A stretch of 64,000 nt of DNA from Buddleja alternifolia. Taxonomy: Eukaryota > Streptophyta > Magnoliopsida > Lamiales > Scrophulariaceae. The stretch spans positions 35,702,503 to 35,766,502 of the forward strand of contig CM033396.1 of assembly GCA_019426215.1 (NCBI GenBank). The letters are read 5' to 3'. The notes under the pieces are model-generated. The model saw nothing but the letters and a program-made list of their open reading frames with translations, made no database searches and had not been told where the DNA came from. The stretch's first letter is position 1. Every line of letters starts with the position of its first letter. Shown here piece after piece: positions 1-12,378 of this stretch. The translations under genes and the position numbers were made by a program.

Positions 1-230
1 CACACAATTACACGCTCTCACACACACACACTCATGCACACACACACACACTCACGCACGCACACACACACACACACAGAGAGAGTCACGCACACACACA
101 ATTACACACACACAGAGTCACACACACACACAATTACACACACACAGAGTCACACACATGCACACGCACACGCACACAAACATACATATATACATATACA
201 TATATATATATATATATATGTATTTTTCTT
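1..230. repeat. CA/CACACG microsatellite passing into an AT repeat
   Basis: Almost pure (CA)n interspersed with CG, GAGA and TTA interruptions up to about 178, then a (TA)n run to about 220. Open frames here simply read out His-Thr repeats and are not genes. It may begin before the window. Confidence 0.95.
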
Positions 231-713
231 TTAAGTTTATTTTTTATTTTAAAATTGGTATTAGAAGTAAATATAGAGAGGTAAAGGGGCAATTTGGTAA
301 TTGAGCTTGTTTTAATTTTTTTCTTTTTAAAAAAAATATTCAGTAAGGGCATTTAGGTCTTTTGTCACTTTTCATCAATTTTTACATCAATACATGAAAA
401 CCTCGGATGTTAGATGTAATTTATTAAATTAGGGGATGTTTTTTGTAAATAGGCAATACCTCAGGACCCCCGGTATAATTTTCCCTATAATAAAATACAA
501 CATTTGGCTCATCCCGATAAGCGCACATGTAAATGGCCTAATTAAACTCAAGCAAAATTGAATAAATACACATACATAATAAATTCAAATATATACAATT
601 ATCAATCTTTATCTGAATATGTTAACAATCTCATATCTTTTTTGGATAAAATTAGAATGACTAATAGATTTCATTTTTTTAACATGTGTTTTATTCCAAG
701 TTTCAATTTCAGT
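231..713. other. Intergenic, no recognisable feature
   Basis: AT-rich sequence with homopolymer runs. No coding potential, RNA gene or transposon ends were seen. Confidence 0.6.
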
Positions 714-1017
714 TTTGTTTCATATTGCCTAAGATACGGCTTGCCAACTGCCCATTTAATTTATTTTTTGAAATTGTGCAAGTTTAATTTAAGTTTTTGG
801 TTATCAAGATAGCCGGAATTTCAATTTTGAAAAAATGTGATATCTAAACAAAATACTAAAAGAATATTTTAATTGTTTCATATTGCTTTAAAATATGGCT
901 TGCCAGTTGCCATTCAATAAAAAAGTTAAGAATGCATCTAATTCAAGTCTTTCGTTATCAATATAGATGGAATTCAAACTTGAAGAAATGTGATATCTAA
1001 CAAAAATGCTAAAAAAA
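714..1017. repeat. Two-copy tandem repeat, period about 155-160 bp
   Basis: Two diverged units lie head to tail (about 714-872 and 876-1017). Both contain TTTCATATTGC, then a GGCTTGCCA core, then TGATATCTAA followed by ACAAAA and a T/GCTAAAA end. The second unit is directly abutted by the retroposon that starts at about 1016. Confidence 0.7.
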
Positions 1018-1556
1018 TTGTATAACTCAACCGCCTCCTCGCTCCCCCCCCCCTCCCCCCTCTCTCAAAGCCCTAACTATTTTATTCTCTTCTTCTGCGC
1101 CGACGATGGTTTGGTGAATGTCGCCTCCACCACTACTGATGTCATCACCATCATCGGTGAGTTGGGTTGGAGCACCCTCCTTCAATCTATGTATCCCAAC
1201 TTCAAATTTGATGAGACGGGAATGGATCTAACGACTCAGAGATGGATCTGATGAGATGAAGACCAACAATACATTAGTTTTTATATAACTTTAGATATTT
1301 CGATTAGTATTTTATTTTCTCTCTCGTATGAGAGTTTGTTTTCTCTCTCTTTTGCTTCTCTTGAATAAGAGTGTGGTCAATTGCACAAAAGTTTTCTTGT
1401 GTTCGTTTGTTAGTTCTTAAAAATTTTCGTCTTGAAGAAACTTGATATTAGGTATTTCAATTGTTATCGCTACATCGTTAGAGACAATTTAAATTGTATT
1501 GTTCTTGACGTTGTAAATTATTTATTAAATGAAATATAACGACCGCTATTCCCTAA
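1016..1556 (+). mobile_element. Poly(A)-tailed retroposed copy of an unknown transcript (copy 1)
   Basis: A 541-bp block ends in a short A run and is flanked by the 14-bp direct repeat AAAAATGCTAAAAA (1002-1015 and 1557-1570), as expected for target-primed retroposition. A diverged copy lies on the opposite strand at 55389-55963 with its own different target duplication. The 5' part is C/T-rich (CCGCCTCCTCGC), with a GCCGACGATGG-like stretch. The 3' part has CTCTCTC runs and ends AACGACCGCTATTCCCTAA. The apparent open frame here (1006-1251) is not shared cleanly with the second copy, which has indels, so I do not call a gene. It could be a SINE-like family or a processed pseudogene. Copy 1 seems slightly 5'-shorter than copy 2. 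Boundaries inside the A runs are ambiguous by a few bases. Confidence 0.75.
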
Positions 1557-1839
1557 AAAAATGCTAAAAACTTATTCAAATTAAAATTTGATATTCATAA
1601 AATCTAGATACTTTTTATATTCAAATTTAAAATTATTTTAAAGTTATTCACCTATTATTTATGTATGAAAAGTCCACTTTTATTTTCATAGCATTCCTTT
1701 ATTTTTTTTCTTTATTTTTTTAAGAGAAACGATACGAGGTACTATTAAGAATTATCAAAACCAAAACGAACAAAGTTAATAACTTGAGTGGGAGGAATGG
1801 ATCAACACTACGTTCAAGCACACAAGTAGCAGGACGAGG

Positions 1840-2090
1840 AAGTGAATGAGCAGGTCTTTATCACCCTCCCGTCTAACAAAGGAAAAGGAAACAAAACAAG
1901 CAACGAATGAATAACATCAATCATGGTCCCCAGGAGGGAAGATCCCGATTGTCTAACATAACTGATGAGTGAGAGATGGGCAATCACCCTCCAAAATCAA
2001 GGAGCGCCAACCACGCCAACTATCCAGCCTGCATCCAATGCGGCCAACGCTTCAGCCATGCGGTTCGATTCCAAACTGTAACAATTGTTG
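1840..2090 (-). pseudogene. RNase H-like (RVT_3) domain remnant
   Basis: Reading the minus strand from about 2060 downward gives, in shifting frames, AEALAAL, then WRSLILEGDC, then GTMIDVIHSL, then FSFVRREGDK. This is the motif order of the plant retroelement-type RNase H domain (helix with EAEA, strand with LEGDC, C-terminal RREGN-like stretch). Several frameshifts and stops separate the pieces, so it is dead. It is probably a 3' piece of an old LINE. Confidence 0.55.
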
Positions 2091-2190
2091 CCGCCACAAA
2101 AAACACAAATTATGAAGAACCTAACTCACTAGATAACTTATCAACCCGTCAAGATTTATCTCAGTGGCCTAAATGATGCACTGTTATCGC

Positions 2191-3526
2191 ATAATCGAAG
2201 TAATTGAGTATAGGAAGGTAAATATTACTATCTTTACCAAGTTTATTTTTTATCTATATATAATTAAGCACAACCTTTTAAAATGATTTTTAATTTTTAT
2301 ATTCAAATTCAACTGTTTAGAGTTTTTTTCTTCCATTGAGCATTTGTAATTGCTTAGACTTCATATTCATGTGTAAAACTAATTGTTATAGCACTTTTCG
2401 TAATACACGTTAATTGGTAATGTCTTCCATTTATTTTTCCCTTTTACAAATTTTTCTTTTTCAATTTTACATGATAAACATATATGCAAGTTTTTTTGTT
2501 TCTCACTTTTCACCCGTGCATGCACATCAATATATGACAATATATTGCGAATTTTTTCATCATAGCAGTTGAGGATTTGTATTGTTATTAGATATAATAA
2601 TTATAAATTCCATGTCATATATCATAATTATTGTAAGTCCAAATTATCTAAATTTATTTTTATTTTGTTCTTCTTTTGTTTGGTAAAAATTTTCAATGAT
2701 AACCTATAAAATTGAGTCAATTGTTCTTACTAATGATGATAGCTACCTCTAATTTTATCTTTTAATATTTCTTTAATAAATTTGCTAATGATATACTAAT
2801 ATTTTTTAAATGAAATGAATATAATTTGACACACATATAAAGGAGATTTTGCTATGACAATCATTAAAATCGAATCATCTTTTTTTTCGTGAATTATAAA
2901 TAAATGAATTATGTAGTGATGGATATTTTTGTTTTTTTCTGCATATTAAATATCATGTGCCTTGGCACAGGGTTACATCTAGTATGTTATAAGTAAAAAT
3001 AAACTTGATTTAAGCAAGGACGAAGCCAGAATATTTTGTGCGGAGGCGAATATAAAAATTGGGCAAAGGGATGATCATTCCATCAAAGATTGGGACCAAT
3101 GATCCCGGTTCTGAATACATGGCTTGATTAAAATGATTTAGGTGTTTTAGTAATCATAATATCCTTTTATCTAATAATTTAAGGCGAAGTGGGTCCATTA
3201 GTCCTAACCTACCATAAAATTAAGTTTGTTACGAATTCCCGTAGGTAAGTAGGAGTACGATTAGGGGAAGTCCTCGTTACCAAAAGTTTCTGCTATTTAA
3301 AATTTGGAAAATAATATCTTATCAAAAAGAAAAAAATTGGAAAATAATGAGCATTTTTTATTCACTTTCCGCCTCCAGTTCCCCCGTCCCATGCTAGCTA
3401 ATCTAATAATGTTACAAATAACATGCATGGCAATAACATAAACAATCCTAACAACCATTTAATTAAACAACATCAATCTCACACTAGTATCAATTGGTCA
3501 AATTTTTAACCACTATTACTAGTCAA
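2191..3526. other. Intergenic, no supported gene
   Basis: AT-rich sequence with poly-T tracts. A short stretch near 3019-3060 (GACGAAGCCAGAAT) resembles the ends of old hAT-type elements, but no partner end or target duplication was found. Confidence 0.55.
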
Positions 3527-3531
3527 ATTTT

Positions 3532-4489
3532 TGTTGGATATTGGGTGAATATTGTGTATGTATGAAAAGTGTGTGAACACCTCTTTTGGGTACGAAATTC
3601 GAACACCACAAGTATCGAGGATACTAAATATTATTGGATAATACTATTCTACTCCGGGAGTAGATGAGGTTAGCATTTCGAATTTCTCGATTCGGAATTG
3701 AAACGAATGAGAAATTAATTGCTATTGTTGGGTGTTTGAATGTGGATATCCCACTTTGGATATAAACCATAAGGTGGACCGGACCGAACCTCGGATCACG
3801 GACTCGAGCTCAGGTCTGGGTTCGGGTCGGGTCTGGGTCCGGGATCGGGCTGGTACGCGGGCCGTGACTGGGCTTGGTGGTCGTTGGGCTAAATATATTC
3901 TTTTTGGGCAAAATTTAGAATTAAATTAACTTGTGGGCCCAGTTAATTATTTTCTTCTTTTGGGCCAATAAGAATTAATTTAGGCTCATTTCTTTTCCAA
4001 AGAAATCAGGCAGCCCAGCAGAAGGTTGAATTACATCTGAAACGTTTCATTTATAAAGTAGTAAAGTGGTAAGTGAAATGTTTTTCACTTTAAAAGTATA
4101 AGTGAAATATTTCACTTTTAAAAGTGGTTAGTGAAAACGTTTCATTTCTCCAAATTTCTCATATATAAAGAGTCTCCCACATGAATGAAAAGATAAGAAG
4201 ACGAACACACAAAAATCAGAAATCATTTCTGCATTTTAAGCATTCTACATACAGCACATCAGTGAGAGTTCTTGAGCAAAATAAGTTCGTGGAGTGTTGT
4301 TCTTGAAGTGGTTCAATTACAATACATAATCATTGTATCTTGGAAAGTTAATTGCATGATCTCGTACCACCGTAGGCGGGGCAATATAGCTTTAAGGATA
4401 GAGAGTCCAACTCTCGCCTCGATTCGTTTTCATCGCATATATTTTCCACTATATTTCAGATTGTACAGTGCGGAAAAATTTTCTCAACA
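3532..4489 (+). mobile_element. Solo LTR of a retrotransposon (probably Ty1/copia type)
   Basis: A 958-bp block begins TGTTGG and ends TCAACA, the canonical TG...CA LTR ends with the 5-bp inverted TGTTG/CAACA. It is flanked by the 5-bp target duplication ATTTT (3527-3531 and 4490-4494). A TATA box (ATATATAAAG, 4161-4170) on the + strand and the leader-like sequence after it give the orientation. No primer-binding site or internal domain follows, so the element has recombined to a solo LTR. The copia assignment is inference from LTR style only. Confidence 0.85.
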
Positions 4490-4795
4490 ATTTTTACTTA
4501 CCCCTCCAATCATTGTAATTCAAGAAAAGTACTATGATTACAAACACATAAGGTAACTATTGCAATTTGCACTTTCGTGTGAAGTGGATACCTTCAATAT
4601 CAAGCAAGTGATTCATCATTGAAACCCTCATTAGTTGTCTTTACTTATTTCAATATATTTCGTTCATTGATTTGGTGGAATTCAGATCCATACAATAATT
4701 TACAAGATACTTCGTGAATGGCAGATGCCCAAAATGGCTAGTACATTGACCCTTATAGTGGGTATATATCACTTACAATTATATATTTTGATAAT

Positions 4796-4919
4796 CACTA
4801 CAAGAAAAACTCATCTTAGCGACAAAATAATGTATGACATGCATTAAGTGACAAAGATTAGAAATATTATGTGACAATTTCCGTTGTCACTAAAATGCTA
4901 GTTCGTTACGTTGTTAGTG
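4796..4919. mobile_element. Mini-CACTA element, 124 bp
   Basis: Starts CACTACAAGAAAAAC, the classic plant CACTA terminus, and ends TTGTTAGTG (inverted CACTAACAA). It is flanked by the 3-bp target duplication AAT (4793-4795, 4920-4922). The interior holds GTGACAA/TTGTCAC subterminal motifs. The homologous site in copy 2 (about 20354-20356, CGTAATATGTC) lacks the element, which supports a clean insertion. It is far too short to encode transposase. Confidence 0.85.
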
Positions 4920-4975
4920 AATGTCATTGTGGATTTACTTAAAAGCATGGTCTTAAATTTCAGGCGAAATCCTAA

Positions 4976-5366
4976 GGCTGTGTTTGGTTTTGTTTTCAAA
5001 CCCATTTTGGCCAAAATTTGTTTGTTTTGTGTTTTTTTGACCAAAAATGATTTTTTTGGTCAAAAAAATTGTCAGCTATTGTCTCCCTATTTGTCTCTAC
5101 TTTAGGGTACCTACTAATTACATCAACTACAATATAATCATTTAAAACTTATATTATATTATATTTTTCAATCATTAACTAATTATAAACATAACTTTTC
5201 AGACAAAAACTTACATGATTTGACTGCTACAGTAACTTTTGTCTCTTCTGAAAATAAAATCAAACACTAAACCAAACACATTTTCATCAAAATACACAAC
5301 TTCCAATAAACCTTTTCACCAAAATTTTCACCAAAAAAAACTCCCAAAATAAAACCAAACACAGCC
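4976..5366. mobile_element. Tourist-like (PIF/Harbinger) MITE
   Basis: 391 bp with terminal inverted repeats GGCTGTGTTTGGTTTT and AAAACCAAACACAGCC, flanked by the 3-bp duplication TAA (4973-4975, 5367-5369). Shares its interior (TGTCTCCCTATTTGT, TTAACTAATTATAA, CTACAGTAACTTTTGTC) with 5473-5875 and 51250-51621. Non-coding. Confidence 0.85.
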
Positions 5367-5472
5367 TAAAATTTCGGAATTCCTAGGGTCTCGAAGCGAA
5401 ATTTCACTTTCGATCCAATTTTGCAAAAAATCCGTCGAAATTTAGATCGACCTGAAACTTTCCAAAATTTCC

Positions 5473-5875
5473 ACTGAAATTTGCTTTTATTTTGGGGTTT
5501 TTTTTGTGAAAACTTTGGTGAAAAAGTTTGTTGAGAGTTGTGTATTTTGATGAAAATGAATTTGATTTTGTGTTTGATTTTATTTTCAGAAAAGACAAAA
5601 ATTACTGTAACAGTCAAATATGCAAGTTTTTGTCTGAAAAGTTGTGTTTATAATTAGTTAATGATTGAGAAATATAATATAATATAAGTTTTAAATGATT
5701 ATAATATTATGGTTATATATATATATATATATATGTATTGTAGTTGATGTAATTAGTAGGCACCTTAAAGTAGACACAAATAGGGAGACAATATCTGACA
5801 AATTTTTTTATCAAAAAAACATAAAGCAAACAAGTTTTGGCCAAAATGTGTTTGAAAACAAAAGCAAACACAGCC
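5473..5875. mobile_element. Tourist-like MITE, inverted copy with one decayed end
   Basis: Same family as 4976-5366 but in the opposite orientation, about 105 bp away. The right end CAAACACAGCC is intact and the left end has decayed to CACTGAAATTTGC. An AT microsatellite (about 5705-5733) expanded inside it. Two copies in inverted orientation this close could form a long hairpin RNA if transcribed. Confidence 0.7.
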
Positions 5876-6707
5876 AAAAATTTTTGAAATTTAAAAATAA
5901 AATTAAATTATTTTGCAGAATATCCCTCGAAATTTCAATCGAAACCCGAAATTTTTCAAAATTTAAAAATAATAAGAAATTATTTATATATATATATATA
6001 TATTGATAATTAATGGCTTCCTTCATAAAATTGCCTAAATGCAGAAGTGCAAAAAAGGAGAATGATTCCCAAATTACAAAACATCTCCTTGGACAAGTGT
6101 TTAAGTTCGACAGGCCCCAAGAAATTGTTAACAAAGCCCCATTGACACAAGTTATGGGCAGCAACATTATGATCTCTACCAATAAAACATATTTTACACC
6201 CTAAATTAATATTTGATTTAAATATTTATGTTTAATTATAACATGTATAGATTAATTTTAGATATTCTCTTTTTTTCTTTGAGACCACAATTACCGAGTA
6301 TGAAAAGTTGACGTGAGACGAAGTATAACGATTTAATCCTAGACATTCCATGTGATGTGATTTCAAATAATATATTTTATGAAAATTGTATGTGTTTTGC
6401 TTTAGTGAAGTTTTAAAGATATTTATTCATTACTTTACTTCCAAATCCTACGTATTTTAAATTTTTGCCACATATTTTACTCATACTAATTAACAAAGCT
6501 CACTATATGTACATTATACATAGAATATTATTAATGTAAAAAATGCATAATCATGTAAATTAAAAATACCCAAAGTTTTATTTAAAATTTTCAATTATTT
6601 TTATAAATTTCCATAATTTCTCTAGAATTGAAACCGAAATTATGAATATTCTCCAAATTTTCGTAAATTTAATTCCCTGAAATCTACAACGATATCAATA
6701 TTAATAC
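5876..6707. other. Interior of the composite insertion
   Basis: AT-rich, with a TA microsatellite at about 5983-6004 and repeated GAAATTTCG-like motifs. A short open frame at 6013-6204 has no recognisable family. No gene supported. Confidence 0.5.
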
Positions 6708-7177
6708 TGATATGCCCAATTTTGGGCATGTAATTTTATCAATCAGAAAGGGCCCAAAAGCTATGGTACAGTCCAAGCCCAACGAAAAAGCCCGTGAAAG
6801 TCATTTCCATGAACAGGACCCGCGTACTTCAACCGGGTCACATATGACCCGGATAACGACCCGAACCAGGGACCTTCCGATAAATACACGTGTCATGATC
6901 CTGTAAACACACGTGTTATCTCCATATCCGTACTCGGTGTTGCCTATAAATACTCTCATGCATGACCAATTGAAGGTACGGAATCACTATTTACTAAATT
7001 CTCTAGTAAATTCACTGTAGCTCGAGCTACGAGCTTCGACCTAGATACTCGGCCAACCCACTTATAAATTACAAGGTTTATGCTAGGACGTCTTACTCTG
7101 ATTGAACTACGTTAGACTTGATCCTATTAGTAGGTATGTAGGCCCAAGCCTCGAGGATCCGTGTTGTAGATCTAACA
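6708..7177 (+). mobile_element. Possible solo LTR, 470 bp
   Basis: Begins TGATATGCCC and ends ATCTAACA (TG...CA). It is relatively GC-rich compared with its flanks and has a TATA box (CCTATAAATA, about 6943) in a promoter-like setting. The flanks are AATAC on the left and AAATAC on the right, close to but offset by one base from a 5-bp target duplication. The boundary is therefore not secure. Confidence 0.45.
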
Positions 7178-7602
7178 AAATACGAGCCAGATCAAATACC
7201 TTACTTAAAACTAACACCATCTTGTAACAACATTACATTGTAATAGTTGCAAAAATCATATTTAAATCACAAATATAAGGCAGATAAGAAAATAAAATAA
7301 AATCTGAGACTATATCTCAATAATCAAATATCTCCATTTCAGAGTCTCGTTCTAGTCATGAGAAAAGATGTCCTCTTGAATTCAGTTTACTAGATTCTGA
7401 GGTCGTTTTGTACATTTCTAAATGAAATTGGGATTAATAAAACCATACGGAGTCTATAAGAAGATTAAAGATTAGTGATTAGTGATAGAATACGGAGTAA
7501 ATCAAATTGTGGATTAGTGATTACACTTGCCATCGCAAGTGTATCAAACTTGAAATTCTAATGGATCGTGTGCAATGAATTGTTACAATATTATATAATG
7601 AG

Positions 7603-7604
<2 letters not shown>

Positions 7605-7652
<48 letters not shown>

Positions 7653-7654
7653 GT
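7605..7654. repeat. AT microsatellite followed by AC microsatellite
   Basis: About 36 bp of (AT)n directly followed by (AC)n. Copy 2 of the duplicated segment has an AT run at the matching place (20668-20700). Confidence 0.9.
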
Positions 7655-7969
7655 GATAGCTAGCATCAAATAACTAAAAGTAACAAAATTGGTGCTTTAG
7701 TGCAGTGAAATGGGAAAAATGTATGTTAGACCAAGTCCAATGAAATGCATGCTTGTCATGACCTAAAACTTCTAATTTTGGCCTGATTATGGTCTTTCAC
7801 TAATCGTCACACGTATAAATTGAAATATATCTCGAAATATATGTTCCCATATTATTTAAAATTGACAAATATTATAACTAAATATTTAATTAGACTTGAG
7901 CTCATTGACAGTTCGTATTAACCCGACGAATGCCCACCAATATTGGAGTTAGAAATCATTATGTTTTAT

Positions 7970-8160
7970 CCAATTCAGCCCAACAAAATTGGCCCTCCCA
8001 AAAAGCCCATCAGCTCAATACAAATCCGGGCCAGGCCTAATAGAGATTCTTAGGTGCAAAGGGCAGGGTTTTAGCCCAGTAAGAAGAGTAATATATAAAC
8101 CTAGCTGCTTCCATTTTCTCCTCCTCCTCTCTCCATACACTATACTTCTTTTTTAGGGTT
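7970..8160 (+). promoter_or_regulatory. Ribosomal-protein-type promoter
   Basis: Contains several GCCCA/GGCC motifs (CAGCCCAAC near 7977, AAAGCCCATC near 8002, GGGCCAGGCC near 8028, TTAGCCCAG near 8071), a TATA box ATATATAAAC (8091-8100) and a telo-box in reverse (TTAGGGTT, 8153-8160). This combination of site II-like elements and a telo-box is well known for plant ribosomal protein genes, and it sits about 100 bp upstream of the RPL7a start codon. Confidence 0.7.
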
Positions 8161-8194
8161 TCACATCCATCCAGCCGCAGGAAGAAGAACTGAG

Positions 8195-10154
<1,960 letters not shown>

Positions 10155-11570
10155 GTGTTCGTTGCATTTTTCTGTTAGTGATAGATGCAAATCAGAGAAT
10201 TTTTCATGTGGACCTGTTATTCCAAAATTCAGATTGAACATGTTTTTTGTTTACATTTCTCTGGTTCTGGCAATTTTTGTCTCGTGTTTTTAACTGAATT
10301 TGATATTTCTATGGTGATATGGACCTCTTTTCTGTTTCCTTGCCTCAAAATGTAGGTAGTTCGAAAAGCTTTGACATCTCTCTTGGTATAAACAAAGAGG
10401 TAATGAGAAAGCTAAAGCAACACTTGGATAAGATGTAAATTGAGGACTTTGATAATCATAAATCTTATAAATGTTGACAATACAAGTTATATATATGGTT
10501 TTTTTGATAGGAAATATACAAGTTATATTAGCAACCAGCTTTTATGCATTTTGCTTTTATTGAAGAATTATTCATCCATTTCATGAGTGAGAGCAAAACT
10601 TGTGGAACTGATGGGTGGACTACAAGAGAGTGATGACAGGAAATGGAGAGTTATTTCTCCAACGGAAGAAATGTAGCAGGCATCTTCTAATGCAACGACT
10701 GAATTGCACTTGTTCACAAAAGAAAGACCACATGCTTACGACAAAAAATCAATCCACGTCTATATTTAGCAAATATTTATACAAGTGACTTGCATAACTG
10801 TGAAATATAAGATGTGACATAAAATTGCAACATAAGGTCCTTACAAAGATGTATGGACACTTTAAAAAATTACCATGTATCATGTCGAATACTTGTTGTA
10901 CATGTGTCGGACACAGCACTCCTCCGACACTTGTCTTGCATGGATAATCGATGAGTAAAGGTGGTCAAAGTACGAATATAAATAATTTTTATGTAATTGG
11001 TCACTTAGGCTGGTTTTAGGAAATTATTTTAGAAAATCTAGATGATCTATGTTCACCATTTCTAAATTATTTTAGAAAATCTAGATAACTTAGCAAAAAA
11101 AAAAAAAAAATTAGATGCGCAATAATCCAATACTCCACCATTTCTTATTTCTTACTTCCTAAAACTTATGTTCTACTTTTGGTGTTTACTAGTATTTTCA
11201 ATTTGCTTCTCATTATATTCTTGGATTGATTATTTCAAGAATATTGTAATCAAAAATTAATTACGACTGATTTTGATTGTGCAAAATTTAAATCAATATG
11301 CTTCATTGAAAATACATAAACATACTAATATTAATTCTTGGAAACAAGTTAAATATATAAATTATGCTTATTACAAAGGGTAGTGCTAATCTCACAGAAA
11401 TATTAGGCTGACAGACTCCTTGCCAACAGGTGATTTAATAAAACCTGATTTTTGACAAAAGGCCACCTCAACTTTCCTTCTTTTTGTAATTGACCCCAAA
11501 TCAAAGGTTTGACTTTCAGCCCCTAATATAATTCCAAATCTTTTTTTATCTTCACTTCCAAGTCTTCAAC
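10155..11570. other. RPL7a 3' region and intergenic
   Basis: T-rich 3' UTR to about 10300, then AT-rich sequence. A 28-bp motif around TTATTTTAGAAAATCTAGAT recurs at about 11022-11045 and 11068-11092. No other gene or element ends were seen. Confidence 0.6.
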
Positions 11571-11579
11571 AAAAGAAAA

Positions 11580-12378
11580 GCAAACCCTCCCCTGCTGGAC
11601 TGCTGCTGCTGCTGCTGGACTGCTGCTCAGACGACCACCGTGGAGACCAACCGGACATCGGTGAGACGACGACTACCTCAGAGACCAAGCCTCAATCCGT
11701 AATTTTTTTTTATTTTTTCTCTATTTTCTTTATATGGTTTAAATTTTCAAGTAATCTTGTATGGGTATTAACTTATTTTGTATTTGTATGAGTTTAATTT
11801 AATTGTTTAAATTTATTTGATTATGGTTTAGGGTTGTGTAATTTGAAATTTGAAATGAGCTTAGCAACCGGGTTGTGTAATTTGTGGGTTGTGAAATAAA
11901 CAATTTTTTTTTCCAGGTCAGTTTAACCGAACCGCCGAGATTTGACGAGCAACTTCGAGATTTTCTTCTCTTTTGAAAGTTAACGAGGTATTGAATTTTA
12001 TCAACTATCTTGAACTAATAGTCTATTTCCTTATCAAATTCATAGATTTTGTAGTTTGTTAATCTCGTATTTTCATATTTCTTCATCTATTCTATTATGA
12101 TATTAGCTATATAAATTTAGCGAATATGAATTTTCTGTTTGTTTTATAATTTTTTCAATTATGAATTAATAATCCCAATGTATACACTTACTAATCATAT
12201 GGGTGTATATATATATAAATAGAGGTATTTAATTTGTCTAATATTCTTCCTTTTCTTTTGCGTGCTTTAACTTTTCCTTAAATATTAATAAATATTTAAC
12301 AATGGAGTTTAAATTATGTTTATTGTATTCTTTATTCTTGTTTCGTTGGTTGGAGTAGGATCAACAAGATTTTGTTTT
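11580..12378 (+). promoter_or_regulatory. Putative spliced 5' leader of the small gene at 12379
   Basis: GC-richer islands stand out from AT-rich spacers in the way of exons. The first is about 11580-11660, with CTGCTG repeats and a GTGAGA donor at 11661. The second is 11917-11987, after a T-rich TTCCAG acceptor and before a GTATTG donor. The third starts near 12359, after a GTAG acceptor, and leads into the ATG. This is a splice-signal reading only; transcription is inferred. Confidence 0.4.

Larger units (their letters stand above)
4945..7200. mobile_element. Composite 2.26-kb insertion flanked by a 10-bp direct repeat
   Basis: TTACTTAAAA occurs at both borders (4935-4944 and 7201-7210) and once only at the matching uninterrupted site in copy 2 (20370-20379). 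So this block was inserted after the duplication. A 9-11 bp duplication suggests a Mutator-like founder, but I see no convincing terminal inverted repeat. The interior carries recurring CGAAATTTCG-like motifs (4955-4972, 5370-5470, 5890-5960, 6600-6690), two Tourist-like MITEs and a possible solo LTR, so it has been invaded repeatedly. Confidence 0.65.
4545..7810 (+). repeat. Duplicated segment, copy 1 (interrupted by insertions)
   Basis: Homologous, in the same orientation and order, to 20045-22935. Shared blocks include GAAACCCTCATTAGTTGTCT (about 4620), GTGGATTTACTTAAAA (about 4929), AACAACATTA plus GTAATAGTTGCAAAAATCAT (about 7217-7260), TATATCTCAATAATCAAATA (about 7312), CGGAGTCTAT (about 7448) and TTGGCCTGATTATGGTCTTT (about 7778). 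Copy 1 is broken by a mini-CACTA (4796-4919) and a 2.26-kb insertion (4945-7200). Without them the segment is about 0.88 kb. It has no coding potential. It may be a local duplication or two copies of an unclassified repeat family. Confidence 0.8.

Noticed and set aside
34..352. Open frames on both strands in the first 350 bases
   Set aside because: They translate the CA/TA microsatellite into His-Thr and Tyr-Ile repeats and have no gene-like composition.
1006..1251. 81-residue frame in retroposon copy 1
   Set aside because: The homologous copy on the other strand does not keep the frame, so it is better explained as untranslated retroposed RNA.
1976..2176. 66-residue + strand frame with C-x-x-C
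   Set aside because: The opposite strand carries clear RNase H motifs; this frame is its shadow.
5366..5617. Minus-strand frames of 64-83 residues
   Set aside because: They lie across the junction of two MITE copies and a repetitive spacer.
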